Part shown: positions 16,098 through 23,316 of the stretch, one piece after another | How the letters are laid out: the number at the start of each line of letters is the position of its first letter | Numbering within the stretch: position 1 is the first letter of the stretch | NCBI GenBank assembly: GCA_002309655.1 | Contig: DBXM01000012.1 | Span: forward strand, 1 to 33,005 | Reading direction: 5' to 3' | Origin: Mageeibacillus sp. UBA1212 | GTDB lineage: Bacteria > Bacillota > Clostridia > UBA1212 | Length of the DNA stretch: 33,005 nucleotides | Made by a program: the position numbers and the translations under genes | The notes under the pieces: generated by a model | Database searches by the model: none | Seen by the model: the letters and a program-made list of their open reading frames with translations, nothing else | Told to the model about the DNA's origin: nothing

Positions 16098-17099
16098 CTA
16101 TTCGGGGAAGAACGAGGGCTTGTTACTGAGATCAGTTTCAATCACGAACATCTGCGCCCCCCTGAACAGCCTGTACGCCTTGTGCGCCTCCTCGCGCGTG
16201 TCGTAGATCGCGAAAATCGTGGAGCCGCTTCCCGACATCAGTACCCCGAGCGGGTTGGTGGCCTTCACGCGCTTCTTGACCATCATAATCTGCGGTTCGA
16301 GCTCGAACGCCGGGTGCTCGAGCACGTTCTTCATGTTGGGCGCGAAGGTGTGGACGTCGTTGTTGCGAAGCGCCTCGATCAGGAACTTCGTGTCCGGATG
16401 GCTCTCGGGGGAGAGGCGCATCTGGTCGAGCTTGGCGTAAACCTTTTCGGTGGACAGGAAGATGTCCGGGTTCACGACGAGCATGTAGCCCTGCGTGAGC
16501 GAGGGAAGGGGCTTCAAAGTTGTGCCGGTGTCGGTTGCGAGAGCGGTGCCGCCCATCACGAGGAAGGGGACGTCCGAACCGAGCGTGGCGCCGAGTTCCA
16601 TCAGTTTTTCGGTGGAGAGTTCGGTGCCGAAAAGACGGTTGAGTCCCACGAGGGTTGCCGCCGCGTCCGCACTGCCGCCTCCGAGACCGCCGCCGACGGG
16701 AATGTTCTTCCTGATGTGGATGCCCAGCTTGCCGGTGTAGCCCGCGATCTCCTTCATAAGGAGCGCCGCGCGGTACGCGAGGTTCTTCTGGTCGACCGGC
16801 AGACGGTGGTTGGTGCAGGTGAAGATGATGTTGTCGGACGGGTCGGGAACGCGGATCGGAACGCCGCGCGCCTTGAGCGCTTCGATGCGTTCGTCGTGTT
16901 TCCGCTTGGCGGTCATGATGTCGGAAACGATGTCTTCGCGCAGCTCGGGAATCGCCTCGGGTGTGTAGAGGATGATCCGGTCGTACACGCTGATCGTCTG
17001 CATGATCATGTCGACAAGGTGGTAGCCGTTCTCGGCGAAGCCGCACACGTCGATTGAGAAATTCACTTTTGCGTTAGCGTTGATAGAAACTAAATTCAT
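16098..17099 (-). CDS. ispE: 4-diphosphocytidyl-2-C-methyl-D-erythritol kinase
   Basis: GHMP-family kinase that phosphorylates CDP-methylerythritol in the non-mevalonate route to isoprenoids. Recognisable parts are the N-terminal ANAKVNFSIDVCGFAENGYH, the ATP loop IPVGGGLGGGSADAAATLVG, LGSDVPFLVMGGTALATDTG and the C-terminal GVLMSGSGSTIFAIYD. At 333 residues it is about 40-50 longer than usual. The extra sequence lies between about residues 48 and 100 (a charged helix-like REDIVSDIMTAKRKHDERIE and following), before the NLAYRAALL helix. The start at 17099 has GGAGG at 17104-17108; the frame continues upstream to 17171 without support. The gene has its own promoter and a long leader. Confidence 0.92.
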   Translation of the reverse strand: MNLVSINANAKVNFSIDVCGFAENGYHLVDMIMQTISVYDRIILYTPEAIPELREDIVSDIMTAKRKHDERIEALKARGVPIRVPDPSDNIIFTCTNHRLPVDQKNLAYRAALLMKEIAGYTGKLGIHIRKNIPVGGGLGGGSADAAATLVGLNRLFGTELSTEKLMELGATLGSDVPFLVMGGTALATDTGTTLKPLPSLTQGYMLVVNPDIFLSTEKVYAKLDQMRLSPESHPDTKFLIEALRNNDVHTFAPNMKNVLEHPAFELEPQIMMVKKRVKATNPLGVLMSGSGSTIFAIYDTREEAHKAYRLFRGAQMFVIETDLSNKPSFFPE

Positions 17100-17291
17100 A
17101 ATTTCCTCCCGTTGCAAAAAGCCCGCGGCAGGCGCGCGAATCCGCCGGAAGCGCGTTTTAAACCGCCGCAAAAACCGTCATAACCGACGTACAAGCGTCC
17201 CGGTTACAGCAAGAAAAACAGTCCGAATATGGGCCCGTTTCCCGGTTTGCCGACATTATCAAACAAACAACAGTTGTACGTCGGCATTATA
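17100..17291 (-). promoter_or_regulatory. Promoter and structured leader of ispE
   Basis: On the minus strand TATAAT (17286-17291) is followed at once by GCCGACGTACAA. The 11 bp arm CCGACGTACAA (17184-17194, plus strand) pairs perfectly with TTGTACGTCGG (17274-17284), 79 nt apart. The leader to the ATG would be about 175 nt. It also holds a second GTCGGC near 17246-17251 and repeated ACCGGGA blocks that could compete for pairing. No known riboswitch is recognised. Confidence 0.45.
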
Positions 17292-17358
17292 ATATCATAA
17301 AAATCCGGAAATTACAACAGGAATGCGCAAAAAGACATAAAAAGACGTCAAAACGCGC

Positions 17359-17381
17359 AAAAAACGCGGGAAAACCCTGCG
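17359..17381 (-). terminator. Rho-independent terminator after the nucleotidase gene
   Basis: On the minus strand CGCAGGG-TTTT-CCCGCG (17381 to 17365, one bulged A) is followed by TTTTTT (17364-17359). It starts 3 bp past the stop codon of the 17384-20218 gene. Confidence 0.75.
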
Positions 17382-17383
17382 AA

Positions 17384-20218
17384 TCAGCCTTTTCTCAGGC
17401 GCCGTTCGTTCAAAATGACCAGCAGCGCGGCCGTACCGAGGCAGAGAAGGAGAAGCGCCGCGTAGGAGGCGATGACGATCTTCACGATATCCATTTCAGT
17501 GAGGCCGCGCGAGAATTTGCCGGGAACGCTCTCCATATTTTCGAAAACCGTTCCGCAGTTGACGCAGGTGAGCGGGCCTTCAGAGTCGCCGGAGTGTTCG
17601 CCATTGCCGGTTTCCGAAGCCTCGCCGGAAGCGTCTTCGAAGACGTGGCCGTCGCCGTGCTCGCAGATATATGCCGCCGATTTAAAAGAGCGGTCGCTGC
17701 AGGTGACTGTGACTTCCTTGCTTGACGAGAGGAGTTCGTCTTCGATCGTAATGGCGTTCCACTCGTTCGCGGTGCCGTCGAACACGACCTCTTTTACGTT
17801 CGTGAAGCCGTCGAACGCGCCGGCTGGAATTAAAGTGATACCGTTCTGAATCGAGATCCTTTCGATGTTTTCGCTTAGTTCACTGTAGGGCGGCGGGTTT
17901 TCCGCGTCGCCGAACGTGCACTTGGGGCTTACCGTGAGCGTTTTGCCGTCGTTCGAGAGGTACCAGAACCGGTCGACGTAAGCGGACGCGATGTAGTGGG
18001 CGTCGCTGTCGATGTAGAGCAGGCCGTCGCCAGAGGCGCCTTCCTCGCGAAGCACGGCAAGGGCGCCTTCGTTGTCGGTGATGAAGTGTTCGAGAAGGCG
18101 GTCGGTGGAGTTCCAGGCGATGAGCGGGTTGTCGATGCGGCCGTCGGACCTTTCGGAGGTGGCGAGATACTCGCTGACGGCGACTTTCAGAGTCTTGTCG
18201 CGGCACCCCGGCTTCCACGCGCCGTTCACGTAAACGGGAACGCCGTCCTTCACGATCGCGCTGACGTAATTCCCGACATAGTAGCAGTCGATACCCCAGA
18301 TCTCGGAGACCAGCGTCCGGCCGTTTGAGGTGAGCGAGTATTCGAGAAGGGTGAGCAGGTCGTTGTAGGTGAGCTCGTAGAGGTAGATGGTATTCGAGAA
18401 CGGGAACATCGTGTAGACGTCGGAGGCGGTGATGTAGCGCACTTTTTTGCCTTTTTCGATCTCGAAGCTGAGCCTGATGCCGCCGCTGTTCACAAATCCC
18501 ACGTCCGCGCCGACGCTTCTGGCGATAATGGAACTCATCCAGGTGCCCGCGGTGGTGGATCTGTCGCCGCTGCCGTAGAGGTAGACGTGGCGCATTGCGG
18601 AGACGTTGATGTACCCGATGTTTTCGGCGAGAACGTCGGCGAGAAGATCCGTGCAGACGTCGGTGATCGCGACGGTCTCTTCATTAAGCTGCCCCTTGGA
18701 GGAGGAGCTGTTCTTGTCGAGAACGGAGGAGTTGCCGGTGACGTTGCGGACCGAGGCGTTCGCCACCCGCGAGAACTGCGCGCCGCTGCCGTTACTTTCG
18801 AAAACAAGCTCGCAATAGCAGTACGCCTGGCCGTACGCGGCGGGCTGGATGTAGGTGACGCCGGATGAGACCTTGCCGCTCTCGCTCTGGTGGGAATGGC
18901 CGCCGAGAACGAGGTCGATGACTGTGTTGCGGCCGAGGTTCTCCGCCTGTTCCTGCGCCACGTCGTGGGTGAGCATCACCGTGACGTCGCATTTGCCGGA
19001 GGATTCGAGCTCTTTGGCGAGCTTGTTGAGGGCGTCGTAGTCGGATTTTACAGTGTACCCGGCGCCGGTGAATTTAGATTTCATTATCGAGGAAGCGTAT
19101 TCGCCCGCGAAGCCGATTATGCCTATTTTTACGGAAATTTCCTCACCGGTGGAGCTGCGCGCCGTCTTGGTGACGATCACGTACTCCTTCGCGAACGTAA
19201 CCTTTGCGCCGTCCTTCCAGATGTTCGAAACGGTGACGGGAATGTCGTTCGTCTTCTTGCCTTCGCCCAGGTCGAAGTCGATCATCGTGGCGTCGGCGTC
19301 GACGGTATTCTCGATACCCCAGTCGAATTCGTGGTTGCCAATCGTGACCGCGTCGTAGCCCATATTGTAGAAGGCCGCGGAGACCGACTGCCCCTGCAGA
19401 AGGTTGGAGAGCGTGTTGCCCTGGTAGATGTCGCCACCGTCAAGAAGAAGCGCCAGACTCTTGTCGTACGCCTCGCCGGTGCCGCGAACGTCGCTGACCT
19501 TGTCGGCAATATACGCCAGCCTGTACTCGGTGACCGAACCGGACACGTCTGCAACGTAGCCGTGAATGTCGGAAGTTTCAAAAACGGGAAGTCTGAACTC
19601 GCCGCCGGCTGTCTCATTCCCGCCCTCGCGCGTGATCTCCTTCTCGACAAGGTAGAATTCAAGCTCAAAATAGGTTGAATCGTTCGATTTCCCGTAGGTG
19701 GTAAAGGCGTTCGAGTTGGGGTAGTACTCGAGGTAGTCGTTCCGGTAGACGGTGCCGCCGTGCTCGTACGCGGAATTCGGGTTGTACAGGAATCCGTCGC
19801 CCTCAAAAAGCCATTCGCTGCAGGGCTCAGGGGAGTAGGACCAGTAGAGGCCGTTGCCGGTCGGCGCGGAGGTGAGGTAGCCGCTTTCGCCGCGAAGGTA
19901 GACTCTTGTGCCTGTTCCGGAGGATTCGACCGTCAGGCGCGCGATGTTTGCGGGAAGTTGCGCGAGCGTTTTTTCACTGCCTGAGCCGGAACGTCTGACG
20001 GACACCGGCGCGAGTCTGTTCCCGCTGGATTCCTCGGAGAGCGCGACTGAGTAGTTTTTAGCGACAATTACGACGCAGTCCCCGGGCTTGACCTCGGAGC
20101 CTTTAATGTAGCGCGGCGCGGCGTCTTCTGAGCTGGCTCGCGGCGCGCAAAAAAGCATCGAAAGCGTGAATATCGCGCAAAGAATGGCGGAAATGAGCAG
20201 GCGTGTTCTTGTTTTCAT
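17384..20218 (-). CDS. Secreted, membrane-anchored 5'-nucleotidase/cyclic phosphodiesterase
   Basis: Metallophosphoesterase of the 5'-nucleotidase / 2',3'-cyclic nucleotide phosphodiesterase type, acting outside the membrane to release nucleosides and phosphate. The 944 residues start with a signal peptide (hydrophobic core at about 8-25). Next is an N-terminal domain rich in Ser, Gly and Tyr (about 36-195). The catalytic domain has SDIHGY (D217), LDGGDIYQGNTLSNLLQG, GNHEFDWG from 294 and GGHSHQ at 439-444. A 5'-nucleotidase C-terminal domain follows (VGFVNSGGIRLSF, YTMFPFSNTIYLYEL). After about 790 come a leucine-rich-repeat-like stretch (ITLIPAGAFDGFTNVKEVVF), a Ser/Glu/Gly linker with CVNC and C-EHGDGH, and a final membrane helix at about 908-935 ending in Arg/Lys. 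It looks like an anchored surface enzyme. Exact substrate is uncertain. Confidence 0.85.
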   Translation of the reverse strand: MKTRTRLLISAILCAIFTLSMLFCAPRASSEDAAPRYIKGSEVKPGDCVVIVAKNYSVALSEESSGNRLAPVSVRRSGSGSEKTLAQLPANIARLTVESSGTGTRVYLRGESGYLTSAPTGNGLYWSYSPEPCSEWLFEGDGFLYNPNSAYEHGGTVYRNDYLEYYPNSNAFTTYGKSNDSTYFELEFYLVEKEITREGGNETAGGEFRLPVFETSDIHGYVADVSGSVTEYRLAYIADKVSDVRGTGEAYDKSLALLLDGGDIYQGNTLSNLLQGQSVSAAFYNMGYDAVTIGNHEFDWGIENTVDADATMIDFDLGEGKKTNDIPVTVSNIWKDGAKVTFAKEYVIVTKTARSSTGEEISVKIGIIGFAGEYASSIMKSKFTGAGYTVKSDYDALNKLAKELESSGKCDVTVMLTHDVAQEQAENLGRNTVIDLVLGGHSHQSESGKVSSGVTYIQPAAYGQAYCYCELVFESNGSGAQFSRVANASVRNVTGNSSVLDKNSSSSKGQLNEETVAITDVCTDLLADVLAENIGYINVSAMRHVYLYGSGDRSTTAGTWMSSIIARSVGADVGFVNSGGIRLSFEIEKGKKVRYITASDVYTMFPFSNTIYLYELTYNDLLTLLEYSLTSNGRTLVSEIWGIDCYYVGNYVSAIVKDGVPVYVNGAWKPGCRDKTLKVAVSEYLATSERSDGRIDNPLIAWNSTDRLLEHFITDNEGALAVLREEGASGDGLLYIDSDAHYIASAYVDRFWYLSNDGKTLTVSPKCTFGDAENPPPYSELSENIERISIQNGITLIPAGAFDGFTNVKEVVFDGTANEWNAITIEDELLSSSKEVTVTCSDRSFKSAAYICEHGDGHVFEDASGEASETGNGEHSGDSEGPLTCVNCGTVFENMESVPGKFSRGLTEMDIVKIVIASYAALLLLCLGTAALLVILNERRLRKG

Positions 20219-20304
20219 GTTTCTCTTCTCTTCTTCCGGCGCTTTAAGCCTGTAAGCAAGCCCACAGGCGGCGTGCGGCCGGAAACGGTCGTTCTAACGG
20301 AGTT

Positions 20305-20313
20305 ATTTTACCA
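20305..20313 (-). promoter_or_regulatory. Possible promoter of the nucleotidase gene
   Basis: Minus-strand TGGTAAAAT is an extended -10 type element about 90 bp upstream of the ATG at 20218. A -35 box is not evident. Confidence 0.4.
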
Positions 20314-20401
20314 TATTTCGCGCGGGTTTGCACCGGAAATCGGCGGGGACCATGCGTGAATGTGTATTTATATGCCGGTATTGTGCCGGCTTTCATGCGG
20401 T

Positions 20402-20458
20402 TTCGTGCCACTTCCGTGCCACTTTCTGTGTCACTCTTTGTGTCACTCTTTGTGTCAC
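20402..20458 (-). repeat. Five-unit GTGNCAC box array, 3' of the AlbA_2 gene
   Basis: Plus-strand boxes are GTGCCAC at 20405 and 20416, and GTGTCAC at 20428, 20440 and 20452; start-to-start spacing is 11, 12, 12, 12. Each box is an odd palindrome (GTG-N-CAC) followed by pyrimidine-rich linkers. The array ends 8 bp past the stop codon of the 20466-21761 gene. The first 24 bp (20402-20425) are identical to 21836-21859, in the same orientation. The rest of 20219-20465 holds only the weak promoter noted separately. Confidence 0.85.
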
Positions 20459-20465
20459 GGGGCTG

Positions 20466-21761
20466 TTATTTAACATTCCAATATCCGGTTCTGTTCCCGC
20501 CGACGCGTTCGATTCTGCCGTTGGATTTCAAATCGGATATTATTTGAGCGGTTCGCGTCCTTCCGATTCCGGACAGTCTGGCAATGTCTTCGATACGCAG
20601 CGTGGGGCTGTTCTTGATGGTTTTCAAAACAGTCGCGTGTGTTGTCGACAGACCGTCGTAAAAAGTCTGGTTCATGCTCGGCTCGAATGCGAAAGGCAGA
20701 GTTACGGTAATGTGATTGTCCGCTATTTCAAAGGCTTTTGTGCCGTACACACTGATTATCTTAGGAACGCCGTGTCCGGTTTGCTCGACCGGATCCAGCT
20801 GGCCCATGATTTTCTGAAGGGACGGGTTTACCGGGTGCGAAATACCCGCAAAGAATTCCTCTTTTGAAAAATCAAAGGGAAGGCCGCCGGTGGAAACGAT
20901 CTCTATGCGGTCAGAGAAGATGTAGATGGCAGGCGGAATATTCTTGACCCATCTGTTATGAAGGCAGGCGTTTGTCCACGCCTCGTCGAAGCACTCCAAA
21001 TCGAACAGAGGCGTTTCTTTACGCTTCTGTCCGGCTTTGAGATCGACCCGGACCTCGTCCAGCGCCGCAACATAGTCGTACGCCTGTTTCATTGCAATCA
21101 AAAGGCAGTGATACCCGTATTCATTACGGCTGATCATCTCCTGCTTGTCTGTGCCTTTAAAACGCACGACCTTTATAGAACAATTGTTGTTGTCCGAAAG
21201 AATATCGGCCAAATAATTATATGTACCGTTCTTTGTGAGAAGACCCATGTTGCGGGCAAACGTCGCATCGTCAATTGTCAAACCCTTAATCAGGTACAGC
21301 TGTTTTAACTCCGTGAAAGAAAGCTCCTGATTCATCGCTTCGATATTATCCAGCATGGCCTGAGAGTTGGAAAAGAACAGTTCGCCCAAAAGGTCCGGTT
21401 CGAGCTTCCTGTTCTCGCTTCCGATTCTGATACGGTACTCTCCGCTTGCGGAATACGGCTTATTGCGACCGGACAACTCAACGACAATGATTGTTTTCCC
21501 GCCGTGTTCTTCAAAATAGATTTTGGGGACAACGGCAGGGCGGACGGACTCAGCTATCCTTGTCCCGATTTTCCTTATTGTCTCCTGGCCGATCGTTCCG
21601 TCAAGACCAAGAATTTCTCCGTCATTTCTGACTCCGAAATAGACAGTTCCGGTCCCGCTTTTATTGAGCATTGCGGTCAGCGAAACAATTCCCTTGTCAA
21701 GTTCCGCAAGCGTGGATTTGAATTCAACGGTTTCGGTCCCAAAACAGTTTTCAAGTTTCAT
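20466..21761 (-). CDS. AlbA_2 (Schlafen-type) / ATPase / winged-helix protein
   Basis: A 431-residue protein of the family usually annotated as ATP-binding or putative transcriptional regulator. The N-terminal AlbA_2 domain is seen in ETVEFKSTLAELDKGIVSLTAM, then GTVYFGVRNDGEILGLDG and EYRIRIGSENRKL (to about 130). The C-terminal half resembles the RecG-related HATPase_c_4 domain: EAWTNACLHNRW, AIYIFSDRIEIVSTGGLPF and a QTGHGVPKI glycine motif. A winged helix ends it (LRIEDIARLSGIGRTRTAQI then GRIERVG). I place the start at the ATG at 21761, 10 nt after AAGGAGG; the ATG at 21770 is only 1 nt from it. Base composition is visibly less GC-rich than the neighbours, and repeat arrays lie on both sides, so it looks acquired. 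DNA binding and autoregulation are inferred. Confidence 0.85.
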   Translation of the reverse strand: MKLENCFGTETVEFKSTLAELDKGIVSLTAMLNKSGTGTVYFGVRNDGEILGLDGTIGQETIRKIGTRIAESVRPAVVPKIYFEEHGGKTIIVVELSGRNKPYSASGEYRIRIGSENRKLEPDLLGELFFSNSQAMLDNIEAMNQELSFTELKQLYLIKGLTIDDATFARNMGLLTKNGTYNYLADILSDNNNCSIKVVRFKGTDKQEMISRNEYGYHCLLIAMKQAYDYVAALDEVRVDLKAGQKRKETPLFDLECFDEAWTNACLHNRWVKNIPPAIYIFSDRIEIVSTGGLPFDFSKEEFFAGISHPVNPSLQKIMGQLDPVEQTGHGVPKIISVYGTKAFEIADNHITVTLPFAFEPSMNQTFYDGLSTTHATVLKTIKNSPTLRIEDIARLSGIGRTRTAQIISDLKSNGRIERVGGNRTGYWNVK

Positions 21762-21803
21762 TTCAAGCATGCCTCCTTACTTTACTGTTGTGATTCATGC
21801 TTT

Positions 21804-21832
21804 ATTGTACACTATCGGTCCTTTTTTGTCAA
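21804..21832 (-). promoter_or_regulatory. Consensus promoter of the AlbA_2 gene
   Basis: Minus strand: TTGACA (21832-21827), 17 bp spacer, TACAAT (21809-21804). It is the best sigma-A-type promoter in the window. The first box of the upstream array starts 6 bp beyond the -35. The leader is about 35 nt. Confidence 0.85.
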
Positions 21833-21835
21833 TAG

Positions 21836-21892
21836 TTCGTGCCACTTCCGTGCCACTTTATATGCCGCTTTTTGTGCCGCTTTCCGTGCCAC
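21836..21892 (-). repeat. Five-unit GTGNCAC box array, 5' of the AlbA_2 gene
   Basis: Plus-strand boxes start at 21839 (GTGCCAC), 21850 (GTGCCAC), 21862 (ATGCCGC), 21874 (GTGCCGC) and 21886 (GTGCCAC). Spacing is 11, 12, 12, 12, exactly as in the array at 20402-20458. It lies directly upstream of the -35 box of the AlbA_2 promoter, a place typical of operators. Open frames across it are just translations of the repeat. Confidence 0.85.
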
Positions 21893-21952
21893 ACGCTGCC
21901 GGCGAGACGCGAAACAATTAGATACGAAGCACCGGCCGTCAAAAGCCGCCTG

Positions 21953-21981
21953 TTGAAAATCCGGCGGAAAAACGGTATAAT
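21953..21981 (+). promoter_or_regulatory. Promoter of the serpin gene
   Basis: TTGAAA (21953-21958), 17 bp spacer, TATAAT (21976-21981). The serpin ATG lies 45 bp downstream. It starts 60 bp from the end of the upstream repeat array. Confidence 0.75.
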
Positions 21982-22025
21982 GGCGTTACAGAAACGACAA
22001 GAAAAGCCGGAAGGAGGACCTTACG

Positions 22026-23288
22026 ATGAAAATCAGAAAGACCGCGGTCGCGTTAATTGTGCTGGGGCTCGTTCTTGCTATGACGGTAAACCTGTCGGGC
22101 TGCTCGGTGCCCGCTTCGGCAAAAGACCTTATGGAGGGAATCGAAGGCCGCGTGACGGACAACCCGGGGGATGTGACTTCCGCAAACGCGGAGAGTGTGA
22201 CCGGATTCGCGCTGAGGCTGTTCACGAACTGCGCCGAAAAGGGGAAGAACGTGCTGGTTTCGCCGGTTTCGGTGATTGCCGCGCTCGCGATGACCGCCAA
22301 CGGGGCCAAAGGGGAGACGCTTGAGCAGATGGAGAGCGTTCTCGGAATGAAGTCCGGAGAGCTGAATGCTTTTTATATGGCCTATAGTATTCTGCTGGCG
22401 AAGGCGGAGGACAGCAAGCTGAACCTCGCGAACTCGATCTGGATCAAGGAGGGCGACGGCCTGGAAGTGAGCCGCGATTTTCTCCAGACGAACGCCGACT
22501 ATTACCGCGCGGACGCGTACAAGGCGCCTTTTGACAGGTCCACGCTCGCCGACATAAACAACTGGGTGAAGGACAAAACGGACGGGATGATTCCGGAAAT
22601 TCTTGACCGGATCGGCGAGAACGCGGAGATGTACCTCGTGAACGCGCTGGCCTTCGACGCGAAGTGGGCGACTCCGTACACGAAACAGCAGGTCGAACAG
22701 GGAACGTTCACGAACGCCGGCGGGAAGGAGCAGAAGGTGGACTTCCTGCAGTCGGCGGCTGAAAAAATGTACCTGAGCGACGGGAAGGCGACCGGTTTTA
22801 TCAAGCTTTACAGCGGCGGTCGGTACGCTTTTGCGGCGCTTCTGCCCAACGAGGGGCTCAGTCCGGAGGATTATCTCGCGGGGCTTGACGCGAAGGCGCT
22901 TCTTGAGTTGCTGGCGAACCCGGAGCAGGTGAAGGTCGAGACCGCGATCCCGAAATTCAAGACGGAATACTCGAACGAGCTGTCGGGAATTCTTTCCGCA
23001 ATGGGAATGCCGGACGCGTTCGAAAACGGGAAGGCGGACTTCAGCGGCATCGGCACGATTCCCGGAGGCGACCTGGCGATAGGGCGCGTGATTCATAAAA
23101 CGTACGTTGCCGTCGACGAAAACGGAACGAAGGCGGGCGCCGCAACGGCCGTGGAGATGAACACAAAAGGGATTATAGAACTGCCTGAAAATAGCAAAAA
23201 AGTGATTCTTGACAGGCCGTTCGTGTACATGCTGATTGATACGGAGACGAACATTCCGTTCTTTATCGGGATTGTGAATGAGATTTGA
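22026..23288 (+). CDS. Serpin-family protease inhibitor, lipoprotein
   Basis: Suicide inhibitor of serine (or cysteine) proteases, here predicted to be exported and lipid-anchored. The N-terminus has Lys/Arg residues, a hydrophobic core and the lipobox LSGC with Cys26. The 420 residues cover a full serpin fold: VLVSPVSVIAALAMTANGAKG, LNLANSIWIKEGD, INNWVKDKTDGMIPEIL and LVNALAFDAKWATPY. The hinge is VDENGTKAGAATAVEM with T368 as P14, and the C-terminal strand is RPFVYMLIDTETNIPFFIG. Counting 17 residues from the hinge puts Lys381 at P1, suggesting a trypsin-like target. The loop is about six residues longer than in alpha-1-antitrypsin, so P1 is uncertain. AAGGAGG lies 8 nt before the ATG. The stop is 28 bp from the next gene. 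Confidence 0.93.
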   Translation: MKIRKTAVALIVLGLVLAMTVNLSGCSVPASAKDLMEGIEGRVTDNPGDVTSANAESVTGFALRLFTNCAEKGKNVLVSPVSVIAALAMTANGAKGETLEQMESVLGMKSGELNAFYMAYSILLAKAEDSKLNLANSIWIKEGDGLEVSRDFLQTNADYYRADAYKAPFDRSTLADINNWVKDKTDGMIPEILDRIGENAEMYLVNALAFDAKWATPYTKQQVEQGTFTNAGGKEQKVDFLQSAAEKMYLSDGKATGFIKLYSGGRYAFAALLPNEGLSPEDYLAGLDAKALLELLANPEQVKVETAIPKFKTEYSNELSGILSAMGMPDAFENGKADFSGIGTIPGGDLAIGRVIHKTYVAVDENGTKAGAATAVEMNTKGIIELPENSKKVILDRPFVYMLIDTETNIPFFIGIVNEI

Positions 23289-23316
23289 CAGTGTGAGATT
23301 TGACAGGAGGTTTACG

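Noticed and set aside
20402..20458. Box arrays as CRISPR
   Set aside because: Units are only 11-12 bp with no spacers, and no cas genes are present.
21664..21921. Small open frame with VPL-type peptide repeats
   Set aside because: It is a translation of the 12 bp box array and of the antisense of the AlbA_2 gene, with no ribosome binding site.
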